Shown piece by piece: positions 17,086-27,040 of a stretch of DNA of 64,000 nt. The DNA comes from Nocardioides panacis (GTDB taxonomy: Bacteria > Actinomycetota > Actinomycetes > Propionibacteriales > Nocardioidaceae), in contig NZ_CP077062.1 of assembly GCF_019039255.1 (NCBI RefSeq), positions 930,001 through 994,000 on the forward strand. The letters are read 5' to 3'. A program made the translations under genes and the position numbers. Every line of letters begins with the position of its first letter. The first letter of the stretch is position 1. The notes under the pieces were generated by a model that worked only from the letters and a program-made list of their open reading frames with translations, was not told the origin of the DNA and did not search any database.

Positions 17086-18462
17086 ATGACAGCCGCGCCC
17101 AGCACCGAGACCACCGCGACACCGCCACCGGGGCGACGTGACCGGTCGCACTACCTCTACATGGCGGTGATCGTCGCGGTGTTGCTCGGCATCGCGGTCG
17201 GGCTCCTCGCTCCGGACTTCGCGGTGCAGCTCAAGCCGATCGGCACCGCTTTCGTGGCGCTGATCAAGATGATGATCTCGCCGGTGATCTTCTGCACGAT
17301 CGTGCTCGGCGTGGGCTCGGTCGCCAGCGCGGCGCACGTCGGCAAGGTCGGCGGCCTGGCCCTCGGCTACTTCGTGACGATGTCGACGGTCGCGCTGGCG
17401 ATCGGCCTGGTCGTCGGCAACCTGATCCACCCCGGCTCGGGCCTGCACCTGACCGCCGACGTCGCCAAGGCCGGCGCGGAGCAGGCCGGCGAGTCCGGCA
17501 GCACCACGGACTTCATCCTCGGGGTCATCCCGACGACGCTGTTCTCCGCGCTGACCGAGGGCGAGGTGCTGCAGACCCTGCTGGTCGCGCTGCTGGTCGG
17601 CTTCGCCGTGCAGGCGATGGGCCGCAGCGGCCAGCCGGTGCTGCGTGGCGTCGAGCACCTGCAGCGCGTCGTCTTCCGGGTGCTCGCGATGATCATGTGG
17701 GCCGCCCCGGTCGGCGCGTTCGGCGCCATCGCCGGGGTGGTGGGCGAGACCGGGGTGGACGCGCTGAAGAGCCTCGCGATCCTGATGCTCGCCTTCTACA
17801 TCACCTGCGCGCTGTTCGTGTTCGTGATGCTCGGCGCCATCCTCAAGCTGGCCACCGGGGTGAACATCTTCCGGCTGCTGCGCTACCTGGGCCGCGAGTT
17901 CCTGCTGATCCTCTCGACGTCGTCCTCGGAGTCGGCGCTGCCGCGGCTGATGGCCAAGATGGAGCACGCCGGCGTCGACAAGACCACGGTCGGGGTCGTC
18001 GTACCGACGGGGTACTCGTTCAACCTCGACGGCACCGCCATCTACCTGACGATGGCCTCGCTGTTCATCGCCGAGGCGCTCGGCAAGCCGCTGGCCATCG
18101 GCGAGCAGATCTCGCTGCTGGTCTTCATGGTCATCGCGTCCAAGGGCGCCGCGGGCGTCACGGGCGCGGGCCTGGCCACGCTGGCCGGCGGGCTCTCCTC
18201 GCACCGCCCCGAGCTGCTCGACGGCGTCGGCCTGATCGTCGGCATCGACCGGTTCATGTCGGAGGCCCGGGCGCTGACGAACTTCGCGGGCAACGCCGTG
18301 GCCACCGTGCTGATCGGCACCTGGACCGGGGGAGTGGACCGCGAGCAGCTCGACGCGGTGCTCGCCGGGACGCGCCCGTTCGACGAGACCACGATGCTCG
18401 ACGCCGACGAGGCGGAGGAGCCCCTCGCGGACAGGGCGGTGGAGGCACCCGCGGCGCGTTAG
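17086..18462 (+). CDS. dctA: C4-dicarboxylate:cation symporter
   Basis: A 458-residue transporter of the DAACS (glutamate/C4-dicarboxylate) family that imports succinate, fumarate and malate with sodium or protons. Visible are eight or more hydrophobic helices, the serine-rich re-entrant loop LLILSTSSSESALPRLM, PTGYSFNLDGTAIYLTMASL with the ion-site NLDGT, and the second re-entrant loop near ASKGAAGVTGAG. The RBS CGGAGG lies seven bases before ATG 17086. It is divergent from, and probably controlled by, DctSR. Confidence 0.94.
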   Translation: MTAAPSTETTATPPPGRRDRSHYLYMAVIVAVLLGIAVGLLAPDFAVQLKPIGTAFVALIKMMISPVIFCTIVLGVGSVASAAHVGKVGGLALGYFVTMSTVALAIGLVVGNLIHPGSGLHLTADVAKAGAEQAGESGSTTDFILGVIPTTLFSALTEGEVLQTLLVALLVGFAVQAMGRSGQPVLRGVEHLQRVVFRVLAMIMWAAPVGAFGAIAGVVGETGVDALKSLAILMLAFYITCALFVFVMLGAILKLATGVNIFRLLRYLGREFLLILSTSSSESALPRLMAKMEHAGVDKTTVGVVVPTGYSFNLDGTAIYLTMASLFIAEALGKPLAIGEQISLLVFMVIASKGAAGVTGAGLATLAGGLSSHRPELLDGVGLIVGIDRFMSEARALTNFAGNAVATVLIGTWTGGVDREQLDAVLAGTRPFDETTMLDADEAEEPLADRAVEAPAAR

Positions 18463-18465
18463 GCT
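18460..18465 (+). promoter_or_regulatory. -10 hexamer TAGGCT for the DUF4081-GNAT gene
   Basis: TAGGCT overlaps the dctA stop and ends six bases before the GTG at 18472, predicting a leaderless transcript. Confidence 0.45.
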
Positions 18466-18471
18466 CCGGCT

Positions 18472-19318
18472 GTGCTGCGCACACAGACCGGCCTGCGCCT
18501 CCTCGGCCCCTCCGACCTCCCCGCGATGTTGGAGCTGGCGGCCTGCGACCCGGTGGTCAACGTCTTCGTCGACTACCGGGCCCGGCTGACCCAGCTCGAC
18601 CCGCGCTGGCTCGGCGGCGAGGTGTGGGGCTACCACGAGGAGGGCCGGCTGGTCTCGGCCTGCCACGCCGCCGCCAACCTGGTGCCGGTCCAGGCCACCC
18701 CGCAGGCCCTGGTCGCGTTCGCCGAGCGGGCCGCCGCCCAGCAGCGCCGGTGCGCGACGATCGTCGGCCCGAGCGAGGCGGTCGAGCCGCTGTGGCAGCA
18801 CCTCTCCGCGCACTGGCCGGCGCCCCGCGACGCGCGCTGGCACCAGCCGCACCTGCAGATCGCGCGGGAGTCGCCGATCACCCCCGACCCGCTGGTACGA
18901 CGGACCGAGCGGGCCGACCTCGAGGCGCTCTACCCGGCCTGCGTGGCGATGTACACCGAGGAGGTCGGCGTCTCCCCCGGAGATCGGCGGCGGCGCGGAC
19001 CTCTACCGGGCCCGGGTCGCCCAGCTCGTCGCCAAGGGCTGGTCGTTCGCCCGCATCGAGGACGGCCGCGTGGTGTTCAAGGCCGAGGTGGCGGCCGCGT
19101 CGCCGTTCGCCTGCCAGGTCCAGGGCGTCTACGTCGACCCGTCCCGGCGGGGCGAGGGCCTCGCGGCCGCCGGGATGGCCGCGGTGGTGCGCCACGCGCT
19201 GCGCGCCATCGCGCCGGTGGTCTCGCTCTACGTCAACGAGCACAACGTGTCCGCCCGCAAGGCCTACGCCCGGGCCGGCTTCGAGGATGCCGGGACCTTC
19301 TCCACGATCATGTTCTGA
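18472..19318 (+). CDS. DUF4081-GNAT acetyltransferase (frameshift in C run)
   Basis: This is the gene that normally follows ispG in Actinobacteria (Rv2867c-like). The N-terminal DUF4081 half runs from MLRTQTGLRLLGPSDLPAML to MYTEEVGVSP. The frame is lost in a five-base C run (18974-18978). Removing one C gives EIGGGADLYRARVAQLV, VQGVYVDPSRRGEGLAAAGM (the acetyl-CoA loop) and YVNEHNVSARKAYARAGF, for 281 residues in all. It is a predicted N-acetyltransferase of unknown substrate. The accessory block 13196-18462 separates it from ispG here. Confidence 0.85.
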
Positions 19319-19406
19319 AGCGGTATTGCCAACCCCGGCCGGAGTGACCAAGGTGGGGGACGGGTGCTCCCACCGGGAGGAACACCACTTCTCGGAGGAG
19401 TCGGCC

Positions 19407-21045
19407 ATGTTCAAGCTCGCCAGTGCGGCCGCCGTGTGCGCGGCCCTCGTCGTCGCAGGAGCGCCGCTCGCCGGCGCCCCGGCCACCGCCCGCCCCGTCG
19501 CCACCACGAAGGGCGTGCAGGGCACGCTGACGAAGCCACCGGGCCTCCCGGGCGGCTTCAAGCACCTCGTCGTGATCTACGAGGAGAACCACTCCTTCGA
19601 CAACCTGTACGGCGGGTGGGGCGCCGTCAACGGCCAGCGCGTCGACGGACGCTCGCGCGCCACGGCGGCCCGCACCGCCCAGGTGGCCCAGAACGGGACG
19701 AGGTACTCCTGCCTGCTGCAGGACGACGTGAACCTCACGAGCCCGCCGCAGCCGGGCGACTGCACCGACAGCGCCCACGGCGTCATCAGCCACTTCGCCA
19801 ACAAGCCGTTCGCGATCGACCGCTTCATCAAGCCGACCGACACCACCTGCCCCGCGCCCGGCGTCTTCGCCGCCAACGGCGTGCCGAAGGGGAGCGGCCA
19901 GCCGGGCGGCTGCACGCGGGACATCGTGCACCGCTTCTACCAGGAGCAGTACCAGCTCAACGGCGGACGGCAGAACCGCTACACCACCGGCTCCGACGCG
20001 GTCGGGCTCACCCAGGGGTACTACAAGACGCGCGACCTCCCGATCTACAAGTACCTGCACCGCACGGGTGCCCCGAAGTACGTGCTGGCCGACCGCTTCT
20101 TCCAGGCCGCGTTCGGCGGCTCGTTCCTCAACCACCAGTGGTTGATCGCCGCCCGGACCCCCCCTCGACACCAGCCACGGCGCGAGCACCGCGGCCAACT
20201 CCGTGCTCGACAGCAACGGGATGGTCACCGCCTACCCGCTCTACACACCGACCGGGCCGGTCAAGGACGGCCAGCTCACCCGCAAGTGCAACGACCCGCT
20301 GGAGATGAAGTACACGAAGGCCTGCGGCGACTTCGCGGTCAACACCGTCCAGCCGTCCAGCCCGCCCGCCGCGGCCACGGGTGCGAAGATCCCGCTGATC
20401 GACGACGCGAAGTACCCCAACATCGGTGACCGGATGACCAAGGCCGGGATCTCCTGGAAGTGGTACTCCGGCGGCTGGCGCGACGCCACGTCCGGCAAGC
20501 CCGGCCCGCTGTTCCAGTACCACCACCAGCCGTTCAACTACTTCGCCGCCTACGCCCCCGGGAAGCCGGGCCGCGCGCACCTCAAGGACGAGTCGCGATT
20601 CATCACGGCCGCGAAGAACGGCCACCTGCCGATGGTCAGCTTCGTGAAGCCGTACGGCGCCGAGAACGAGCACCCGGGCTACGCCAGCCAGTCGAAGGGC
20701 AGCGACCACCTCGTCCGGCTGCTCAAGACGATCACCAACGGCCCGCAGGGCAAGGACACGCTGGTCGTGGTGACCTACGACGAGTTCGGCGGTCAGTGGG
20801 ACCACGTGTCGCCCCCCGCCGCGGGAGCCCGGAAGGGCACCCACGACGTCTGGGGGCCGGGCACCCGCATCCCGGCCCTGGTGGTCGGCCGTTCCCTGAA
20901 GCGCTCGGGCGTCGACCACACGTCGTACGACACGACGTCGATCCTGGCGACCATCGAGCGCAGCTACGGGCTGGCGCCGTTGTCGAGTCGTGACCGGGCC
21001 GTCAACGACCTCTCGCACGCCGTGGCGCGGGGTGGCCGCCGCTGA
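19407..21045 (+). CDS. Secreted phosphoesterase/acid phosphatase family (frameshift in C run)
   Basis: A Pfam phosphoesterase-family (AcpA/phospholipase C-like) exported enzyme. A Sec signal peptide of about 30 residues ends near APATA. The catalytic start is HLVVIYEENHSFDNLYGGW, with the metal Glu-Asn. The frame breaks in a seven-base C run (20158-20164) after NHQWLIAART. With one C removed it continues LDTSHGAS and later VVVTYDEFGGQWDHVSPP, the second metal site, giving 545 residues. AGGAGG-type RBSs precede ATG 19407. It likely releases phosphate from organic esters outside the cell; phospholipase activity is possible. Confidence 0.87.
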
Positions 21046-21083
21046 CGCGGGAAACCTGTGTGCGGGCGCCGCGCGGGGACCGT

Positions 21084-21089
21084 TAGCCT
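21084..21089 (+). promoter_or_regulatory. -10 hexamer TAGCCT for proS (leaderless)
   Basis: TAGCCT ends seven bases before ATG 21097 and no RBS is present, which supports this start over an in-frame GTG at 21058. Confidence 0.5.
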
Positions 21090-21096
21090 TCACCCC

Positions 21097-22893
21097 ATGA
21101 TCTTGCGGATGTCGAGCCTGTTCGTGCGCACGCTGAGGGACGACCCGGCGGACGCGGAGGTGCCGAGCCACCGGCTGCTGGTCCGCGCGGGGTACATCCG
21201 CCGCGCGGCCCCCGGCATCTACTCCTGGCTGCCGCTGGGCCTGCGGGTGCTGCGCAACATCGAGGGCGTCGTCCGCGAGGAGATGGACGCGATCGGCGCC
21301 CAGGAGCTGCAGTTCCCCGCGCTGCTGCCGCGCGAGCCCTACGAGGCGACCGGCCGGTGGACGGAGTACGGCGACGGGATCTTCCGCCTCAAGGACCGCA
21401 AGGGCGCCGACTACCTGCTCGGCCCCACGCACGAGGAGCTGTTCACCCTCGTCGTGAAGGACCTGTACTCCTCCTACAAGGACCTGCCGGTCTGGCTCTA
21501 CCAGATCCAGACGAAGTACCGCGACGAGGCGCGTCCCCGTGCCGGCGTGCTGCGCGGCCGCGAGTTCGTGATGAAGGACTCCTACTCCTTCGACGTCACC
21601 GACGAGGGCCTCGACCGGTCCTACGAGGCGCACCGCGCCGCCTACGTGAAGACCTTCGACCGGCTCGGCTTCGACTACGTCGTGGTCAAGGCCACCTCCG
21701 GGGCGATGGGCGGCTCGAAGTCCGAGGAGTTCCTGGCCACCGCGGAGAACGGCGAGGACACCTACGTCAGCTGCACCGGCTGCGACTACGCCGCCAACGT
21801 CGAGGCCGTGCAGGTGCGCGCCCCCCAGCCGGTGGCCTACGACGACGCGCCCGCCGCGCACGCGGAGCAGACGCCGGACACCCCCACGATCGAGACCCTC
21901 GTCGACCACCTCAACGAGAAGTTCCCCCGCGAGGACCGGCCCTGGCACGCCGGCGACACGCTCAAGAACGTGATCATCGTGCTCAAGCACCCCGACGGCA
22001 CCCGCGAGCCGATCGCCATCGGTCTCCCCGGCGACCGCGAGGTCGACGTGAAGCGCCTCGAGGGGCAGCTCGAGCCCACCGAGGTCGAGGCGTTCGACGA
22101 GAAGGACTTCGCGAAGCACCCGTCGCTGGCGAAGGGCTACATCGGGCCCGGCGTGCTCGGCGAGAAGAACGAGTCGGGCATCCGCTACCTCGTCGACCCC
22201 CGGATCGTCGAGGGCACCCGCTGGGTCACCGGCGCCGACGTGGCCGGCTCGCACGTCATCGACCTGGTGGCCGGCCGCGACTTCACCCCGGACGGCACGA
22301 TCGAGGCCGCCGAGGTCCGGGACGGCGACCCGTGCCCGAACTGCGACGGCACGCTGCACACCGCGCGCGGCATCGAGATGGGCCACATCTTCGCGCTGGG
22401 CCGCAAGTACGCCGACGCCCTCGGCCTGCAGGTGCTCGACGAGAACGGCAAGCTGGTCACGGTCACCATGGGCTCGTACGGGATCGGCGTCTCCCGGGCC
22501 GTCGGCGCGATCGCGGAGAACACCCACGACGAGCTCGGCCTGGTCTGGCCCCGCGAGGTCTCCCCGGCCGACGTGCACCTCGTCGCCACCGGCAAGGACA
22601 CCGCGGTGTACGACGCGGCCGCCAAGCTCGCGGTGGACCTCACCGCCCGCGGCCTGACCGTCCTGTACGACGACCGCCCGAAGGTCTCGCCCGGCGTGAA
22701 GTTCAAGGACGCCGAGCTGATCGGCGTCCCCACGATCGTCGTGGTCGGCAAGGGCCTGGTCGACGGGGTCGTCGAGGTCAAGGACCGCGCGTCCGGCGAG
22801 CGCGAGGACGTCGCGCTGGACGCGGCCGTCGAGCACGTCGTGCGGGTGGTCACCGTGCCGCTCGAGGCCGTGACGGGGAACCTCAAGGGGTGA
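21097..22893 (+). CDS. proS: Prolyl-tRNA synthetase, bacterial type
   Basis: A 598-residue class-II synthetase that charges tRNA-Pro. Motif 1 lies near [20 protein letters not shown], motif 2 in [20 protein letters not shown] and motif 3 in [15 protein letters not shown]. The large insertion between motifs 2 and 3 (about residues 220-400) is the YbaK-like editing domain of bacterial-type ProRS, which removes mischarged alanine. The anticodon-binding domain is at the C-terminus. A 10-base gap separates it from the HAD gene. Confidence 0.97.
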   Translation: MILRMSSLFVRTLRDDPADAEVPSHRLLVRAGYIRRAAPGIYSWLPLGLRVLRNIEGVVREEMDAIGAQELQFPALLPREPYEATGRWTEYGDGIFRLKDRKGADYLLGPTHEELFTLVVKDLYSSYKDLPVWLYQIQTKYRDEARPRAGVLRGREFVMKDSYSFDVTDEGLDRSYEAHRAAYVKTFDRLGFDYVVVKATSGAMGGSKSEEFLATAENGEDTYVSCTGCDYAANVEAVQVRAPQPVAYDDAPAAHAEQTPDTPTIETLVDHLNEKFPREDRPWHAGDTLKNVIIVLKHPDGTREPIAIGLPGDREVDVKRLEGQLEPTEVEAFDEKDFAKHPSLAKGYIGPGVLGEKNESGIRYLVDPRIVEGTRWVTGADVAGSHVIDLVAGRDFTPDGTIEAAEVRDGDPCPNCDGTLHTARGIEMGHIFALGRKYADALGLQVLDENGKLVTVTMGSYGIGVSRAVGAIAENTHDELGLVWPREVSPADVHLVATGKDTAVYDAAAKLAVDLTARGLTVLYDDRPKVSPGVKFKDAELIGVPTIVVVGKGLVDGVVEVKDRASGEREDVALDAAVEHVVRVVTVPLEAVTGNLKG

Positions 22894-22903
22894 GCCGGAG
22901 ACG

Positions 22904-23611
22904 ATGAGCCCGGACATCGAGGCGGTGCTGTTCGACTGGGGCGGCACGCTGACGCCCTGGCACACGGTCGACTTCGCCGAGGAGGCGCGGGTGCTGGCCG
23001 CCGCGGCGCTCGACGCCGACGAGGCCGCCCACGAGCGGCTGGCCCGGGCCGGTGACGCGGTCTGGGGGCGCTCGCGCGACCACCACACCAGCGCGACGGT
23101 CGCCGACCTCTTCCTGGAGGCCGGGCTGTCCCACGACCCGTCGCTGCTGGGCGGCTACCGGGACTTCTGGGAGCCGCACACCTACACCGACCCCGACGTG
23201 CTGCCGCTGCTCAGCCGGCTGAGGGTCGACGGCCTCAAGGTCGGGGTGCTCTCGAACACCGTGTGGCCGCGGGAGTGGCACGAGGACTTTTTCCGCCGCG
23301 ACGGCGTCCTGGAGCTGCTCGACGGGGCGGTCTACACCAGCGAGATCGCGTGGACGAAGCCCGCACCGCAGGCGTTCCACGCCGCGATGGAGGCGGTCGG
23401 CGTCGCGGACCCGGCGGCCTGCGTCTTCGTGGGGGACCGGCTCTTCGACGACATCTGGGGCGCGGCGAACGCCGGGATGCGGACCATCCACGTCCCGCAC
23501 AGCGACATCCCGCGCACGCAGGTCGGGCACACCGAGGGGGAGCCGGACGCGGTCGCCGAGCAGCTGCGGCACGTGTACGACGTGGTGTCGGCCTGGCGCT
23601 CGGCCGGCTGA
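22904..23611 (+). CDS. HAD-superfamily hydrolase
   Basis: A 235-residue HAD phosphatase-like protein with all four motifs: motif I AVLFDWGGTLTPWH (nucleophile Asp, with Trp in place of the usual second Leu/Met), motif II VGVLSNT, motif III TKPAPQAF (Lys) and motif IV FVGDRLFDDIWGA. A helical cap lies between motifs I and II. It probably dephosphorylates a small metabolite. It follows proS closely and may be co-transcribed. Confidence 0.87.
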   Translation: MSPDIEAVLFDWGGTLTPWHTVDFAEEARVLAAAALDADEAAHERLARAGDAVWGRSRDHHTSATVADLFLEAGLSHDPSLLGGYRDFWEPHTYTDPDVLPLLSRLRVDGLKVGVLSNTVWPREWHEDFFRRDGVLELLDGAVYTSEIAWTKPAPQAFHAAMEAVGVADPAACVFVGDRLFDDIWGAANAGMRTIHVPHSDIPRTQVGHTEGEPDAVAEQLRHVYDVVSAWRSAG

Positions 23612-23756
23612 GCGTCGCACGCTGCACGATCCGGAACCTGCGCAAACCTGCACAAGATCCTCCGGCCGCAGGGTTCTCCGGCCGCGGATCTGCAGGCAGG
23701 ATCGAGTCACCGGGACACGAGTCCCGGCTCTCGACGCCGAAGGATGTCGCACCCAC

Positions 23757-24728
23757 ATGACTGCACTCCGTCACCGGACCGCGGCGCTGGCTGGGCTCAC
23801 CGCCCTGGTCGGCAGCCTCTCGTTCGCCGGGGCCCTCGCCCCGGCGCAGGCCGCCGAGCCCGCCTCCAGCCGGGCCGCCTCGTGCTTCGACCCCACCGCG
23901 GTGGGAGCCGGCACCGGCGGCGCCGCCGCGGCACGGGGCGGACGCTCCGGCCTCGACCACCGCGACCTGACCCCGGCGCAGCAGGCGTCGATCGAGAAGC
24001 GCACCAGGACCATCCTGGCCGACCGGCGCGGCAAGCCCGGTGGCGGCGGCACCGGGGGCACCGTCGCGGCCGGGCCGGTGCCGGTCTACATCCACGTGAT
24101 GGCCGACGCGAACGGCAACGGCGACGTCACCGACGCGCAGATCACCGCGCAGATCGCCGAGCTCAACCAGGACTTCGCCGGCGGCGAGTCGACCTCGTCG
24201 GCCAACACCGGCTTCTCGTTCACCCTGGCCGGGACCGACCGCTACTACAACACGCAGTGGCACCAGGACAAGAGCAGCACGACGTACCGCTCGCAGACCC
24301 GGCGCGGCGGCGCCAACGCGCTGAACATCTGGCTGGTGGACTTCGCCTACCTCGGCGTCGCGACATTCCCGTGGGACTACGCGAAGAACCCGTCCATCGA
24401 CGGGATCCGGGTGGAGTACTCCTCGCTGCCGGGCGGCTCGGCCACGAACTACAACGAGGGCAAGACCGCCTCGCACGAGGCCGGTCACTGGTTCGGGCTC
24501 TACCACACGTTCCAGGGCGGCTGCACGAGCACCAACGACGAGGTGGCCGACACCCCGGCGCAGTCCAGCGCCACCAGCGGCTGCCCCGAAGGACGCGACT
24601 CGTGCGCGCTGCCGGGCCTCGACCCGATCCACAACTACATGGACTACAGCTACGACCCCTGCTACAACCAGTTCACCCCGAACCAGGCCACGCGGACGCA
24701 GCAGATGTTCTCCGCCTACCGCTCCTAG
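23757..24728 (+). CDS. Secreted zinc metalloprotease, M43 family
   Basis: A 323-residue exported protease. The signal peptide (TAALAGLTALVGSLSFAGAL) ends at about AQA. A propeptide-like region runs to about residue 100. The catalytic domain has HEAGHWFGLYH (HExxHxxGxxH, zinc ligands and general base) and the Met-turn in NYMDYSYD, as in pappalysin/cytophagalysin (M43) metzincins. Cysteines in GGCTST, GCPEG, DSCAL and DPCYN suggest two disulfides. It is expected to degrade extracellular protein. Two strong hairpins follow the stop. Confidence 0.9.
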   Translation: MTALRHRTAALAGLTALVGSLSFAGALAPAQAAEPASSRAASCFDPTAVGAGTGGAAAARGGRSGLDHRDLTPAQQASIEKRTRTILADRRGKPGGGGTGGTVAAGPVPVYIHVMADANGNGDVTDAQITAQIAELNQDFAGGESTSSANTGFSFTLAGTDRYYNTQWHQDKSSTTYRSQTRRGGANALNIWLVDFAYLGVATFPWDYAKNPSIDGIRVEYSSLPGGSATNYNEGKTASHEAGHWFGLYHTFQGGCTSTNDEVADTPAQSSATSGCPEGRDSCALPGLDPIHNYMDYSYDPCYNQFTPNQATRTQQMFSAYRS

Positions 24729-24746
24729 CCCGAGCGGTACGCGACG

Positions 24747-24824
24747 CGGGAAGGCCGGTTCTCGGGGGCCTTCCCGTCGGGCGGACCCTCCTCGTCCCAG
24801 GCACGTCCTGGGGTGGGGAGGGTC
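24747..24824. terminator. Two hairpins between convergent genes
   Basis: CGGGAAGGCC (24747-24756) pairs exactly with GGCCTTCCCG (24767-24776). A second structure pairs GACCCTCC (24784-24791) with GGAGGGTC (24817-24824) around an inner CCCAGG/CCTGGG stem. Lying between the convergent protease and DUF4439 genes, they can terminate transcription from both sides. Confidence 0.65.
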
Positions 24825-24853
24825 TTCTCGTTCCGCCGGGCGGGGCCCGCGGC

Positions 24854-25279
24854 TCAGAGCTCGGGGACGCCGGGGAACGGGTCCGGGGCGCCGCCGAAGC
24901 CCAGCTGCCGGACTGCCGAGTCGGTCAGCGCGTCGATCGCCCACTGCCGGTCGACCCGCGCCGTGCTGCCCACCATCGTCGCGTAGACGTCCGAGCAGCG
25001 CTGCTCGGTGACCAGCGCACCGGACCGGAGCTGCGCCGGCGTACGGCTCGGGTTGGGCAGCTGGTAGCTCACGTCCGCCGCGACCGGGTCGCCGGACGCG
25101 GCCCGGACCATCGTGACCAGCTGGTCGCGGCGCCCCCGGTGCAGGGCGTACGCCGCCGCGAGACCGTTCGCCAGGTCCGGGTCGGCGGACGTCGACACCC
25201 GGCCGGCCAGGGCCCGGAAGACGTAGACCGCGGCGTGCTCGCCGGCGAGCGTCTGCTGCAGCGCCTCGAGCGGGGTCAC
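24854..25279 (-). CDS. DUF4439 ferritin-like domain protein
   Basis: A 141-residue all-helical protein beginning VTPLEALQQTLAGEHAAVYV at a GTG inside GTGA, overlapping the upstream gene. Ferritin-like helices carry LAGEHAAVYVFRAL and HRGRRDQLVTMVRAA, with Glu/His residues placed as in DUF4439 proteins, which sit next to rimP in many Actinobacteria (compare Rv2844). Function is unknown. Confidence 0.75.
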   Translation of the reverse strand: MTPLEALQQTLAGEHAAVYVFRALAGRVSTSADPDLANGLAAAYALHRGRRDQLVTMVRAASGDPVAADVSYQLPNPSRTPAQLRSGALVTEQRCSDVYATMVGSTARVDRQWAIDALTDSAVRQLGFGGAPDPFPGVPEL

Positions 25280-25794
25280 CGGGCACCGCCCGCGGCGTCG
25301 GTGAGCGCTCGCGCCTGCTGGGCCGAGGCGGCGGCCATGCTGGCCAGCACGCGGGCGAACGCACCGCTCTCGGCGGCGAACGCGCCGCGCCGCCCGAGCA
25401 GGCTGAGCCGGTCCTCCTCGCGGGCCAGCACGGCCAGCGCGGCCGACGCCCGGGCCGGGACACGGGTCGTGACGGGAGCCGGTGCCGCCGTCGCCGAGGG
25501 GGTGGCGGCGGAGGAGGCCTGCTGCGGGACGGCCTCGGTCAGCAGGTCGACGTGCGCGGTGTGCGCGGTCCGGGCGGCCGCCAGGGTGGTCCCCAGCCGG
25601 GGGTGCCGGCGCACGGTGGCCAGCACCCGGTCGAGCATGCCCTGCTCGTCGGCGAGCACCGTCGCGGCGAGGGCCACGTCGGGGTCGGTGTCGGTGGACC
25701 GTCGCACCGCCGGGGTCGGGCCGGGGCGGGCGTCGATCCCGCGCGGCGTGCAGCCCGTCAGGGTCAGGGCCCCCAGCGCCGCGAACCCGCCCAC
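25276..25794 (-). CDS. Putative lipoprotein with ferritin-like helices
   Basis: From GTG 25794 the protein starts VGGFAALGALTLTGC, a lipobox-type signal (TLTGC). In-frame upstream codons read SRRTTV, so the true N-terminus may carry a twin-arginine-like motif, but no ATG or GTG is visible there and the start is uncertain. The mature part is Ala/Thr-rich and helical (VLADEQGMLDRVL; AREEDRLSLLGRRGAFAAE). It is translationally coupled to the DUF4439 gene, and the two probably function together at the cell surface. Confidence 0.65.
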   Translation of the reverse strand: MGGFAALGALTLTGCTPRGIDARPGPTPAVRRSTDTDPDVALAATVLADEQGMLDRVLATVRRHPRLGTTLAAARTAHTAHVDLLTEAVPQQASSAATPSATAAPAPVTTRVPARASAALAVLAREEDRLSLLGRRGAFAAESGAFARVLASMAAASAQQARALTDAAGGAR

Positions 25795-25870
25795 CGTCGT
25801 ACGCCGGGACAGGTGCGCGGCACGGCGAGGGGGGAGGGGTGGTCGGCACGCGGGGAGCCTACCGAGGCGC

Positions 25871-26443
25871 TCAGGACACGGAGAAGGAGACCAGCCGGTA
25901 GGCCCGGCCGGTGAAGCGCATCCGCACCACGAACGAGGCTCCCGCGTGCGCCGGGCTGGTGTTGCGGAACGTGCCGTCGTCGTGGAACGAGTCGCTGGCG
26001 GGGATGTCCACGACCGCCCGGGCGACGGCGGCCCGCGGCGGACCGCTCACCCGCAGCCGTCGTACGTCGACCCCGCGGAAGTCCACCGCCCACTTCTGGG
26101 CGCGGCGCCGCGCGAGCTCCGAGCGGAGCGCCGCGCAGCCGCCGCAGGGCCGCGCGGCGGTGCCCAGCGACACCAGCGGCCGGACGTCGTCGGTGCGCAG
26201 CGCGAAGCCCCACAGGTCCATCACGTGCCGGGCGAACGCGCGCTCGCCCGCCGCGCCGGGCCGTGCCGGCGGGGCGGCCGGGGGCTGCTCCGGCGCGCTC
26301 GACGCGGCCGGGGTCCGACCCGTCCCCGCGGCGCCCGCCGGGGTCCCGGGAGCCCCGTCGTCGGAGGGGGCGGAGCTGCAGCCGCCGACCAGGAGGGTCG
26401 CCCCGAGGAGGGCGGGCAGGAGGAGTCGGGTGCGGCGAGGCAT
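25871..26443 (-). CDS. DUF6318-type lipoprotein
   Basis: A 190-residue lipoprotein: signal peptide RTRLLLPALLGATLLVGGCS with lipobox VGGC, a Pro/Ala-rich linker, then a domain with FARHVMDLWGFALRTDDV and the CGGC pair. This is the pattern of DUF6318, a cystatin/NTF2-like actinobacterial family of unknown function. ATG 26443 is chosen because it begins the signal peptide. The gene is divergent from rimP. Confidence 0.75.
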   Translation of the reverse strand: MPRRTRLLLPALLGATLLVGGCSSAPSDDGAPGTPAGAAGTGRTPAASSAPEQPPAAPPARPGAAGERAFARHVMDLWGFALRTDDVRPLVSLGTAARPCGGCAALRSELARRRAQKWAVDFRGVDVRRLRVSGPPRAAVARAVVDIPASDSFHDDGTFRNTSPAHAGASFVVRMRFTGRAYRLVSFSVS

Positions 26444-26526
26444 GGCAGAGGCTACCAACGGATGGGGCCGCGACCCGGCCACCAGGGGCGGTCGGGAGGC
26501 CGGTGCGACGGCCTCTCGCGACCCGC

Positions 26527-26532
26527 TAGGGT
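26527..26532 (+). promoter_or_regulatory. -10 hexamer TAGGGT for the rimP-nusA operon
   Basis: TAGGGT lies 36 bases before the rimP start, giving a short leader that contains the AAGGAAGG ribosome site. Confidence 0.45.
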
Positions 26533-26568
26533 TGCCGCACCACAACAGCAGAGCAAGGAAGGATGCCC

Positions 26569-27036
26569 GTGAGCACCGATCAGACCCGGGACCGACTTGC
26601 AGGGGTGTTGACCGAGCCCCTCGCTGCTAGCGGCCTCGACGTGGAGGCCATCGACCTCACCCCCGCCGGCAAGCGACGGCTGCTGCGCGTCGCCGTCGAC
26701 AAGGACGGCGGGGTCACCCTCGACGACATCGCCGAGGCCACCAGGGAGGTCTCCCGGATCCTCGACGAGACCGACGTGATGGGCGAGCAGCCCTACACCC
26801 TCGAGGTCTCCTCACGGGGCGCCGACCGGCCGCTGACCGAGCCGCGGCACTGGCGGCGCAACGTCGGCCGCCTGGTCACCGTCACCCTGGCCGACAAGGC
26901 CTCGGTCACCGGGCGGATCATCGAGAGCGACGACACCCGCGCCGTCCTCGACGTCGACGGCACCTCGACCGAGGTCGGCTACGGCGACGTGAAGAAGGCC
27001 AAGATCCAGATCGAGTTCAACCGGAAGGAGTCCTGA
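26569..27036 (+). CDS. rimP: Ribosome maturation factor RimP
   Basis: A 155-residue protein needed for 30S subunit assembly. The N-terminal domain has [21 protein letters not shown] and [36 protein letters not shown] is the family signature, and the C-terminal SH3-like domain holds [10 protein letters not shown]. The GTG at 26569 is preferred over ATG 26563 because AAGGAAGG directly abuts that ATG but lies six bases before the GTG. It is the first gene of the rimP-nusA-ylxR-infB cluster, with nusA four bases downstream. Confidence 0.95.
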   Translation: MSTDQTRDRLAGVLTEPLAASGLDVEAIDLTPAGKRRLLRVAVDKDGGVTLDDIAEATREVSRILDETDVMGEQPYTLEVSSRGADRPLTEPRHWRRNVGRLVTVTLADKASVTGRIIESDDTRAVLDVDGTSTEVGYGDVKKAKIQIEFNRKES

Positions 27037-27040
27037 CGTC

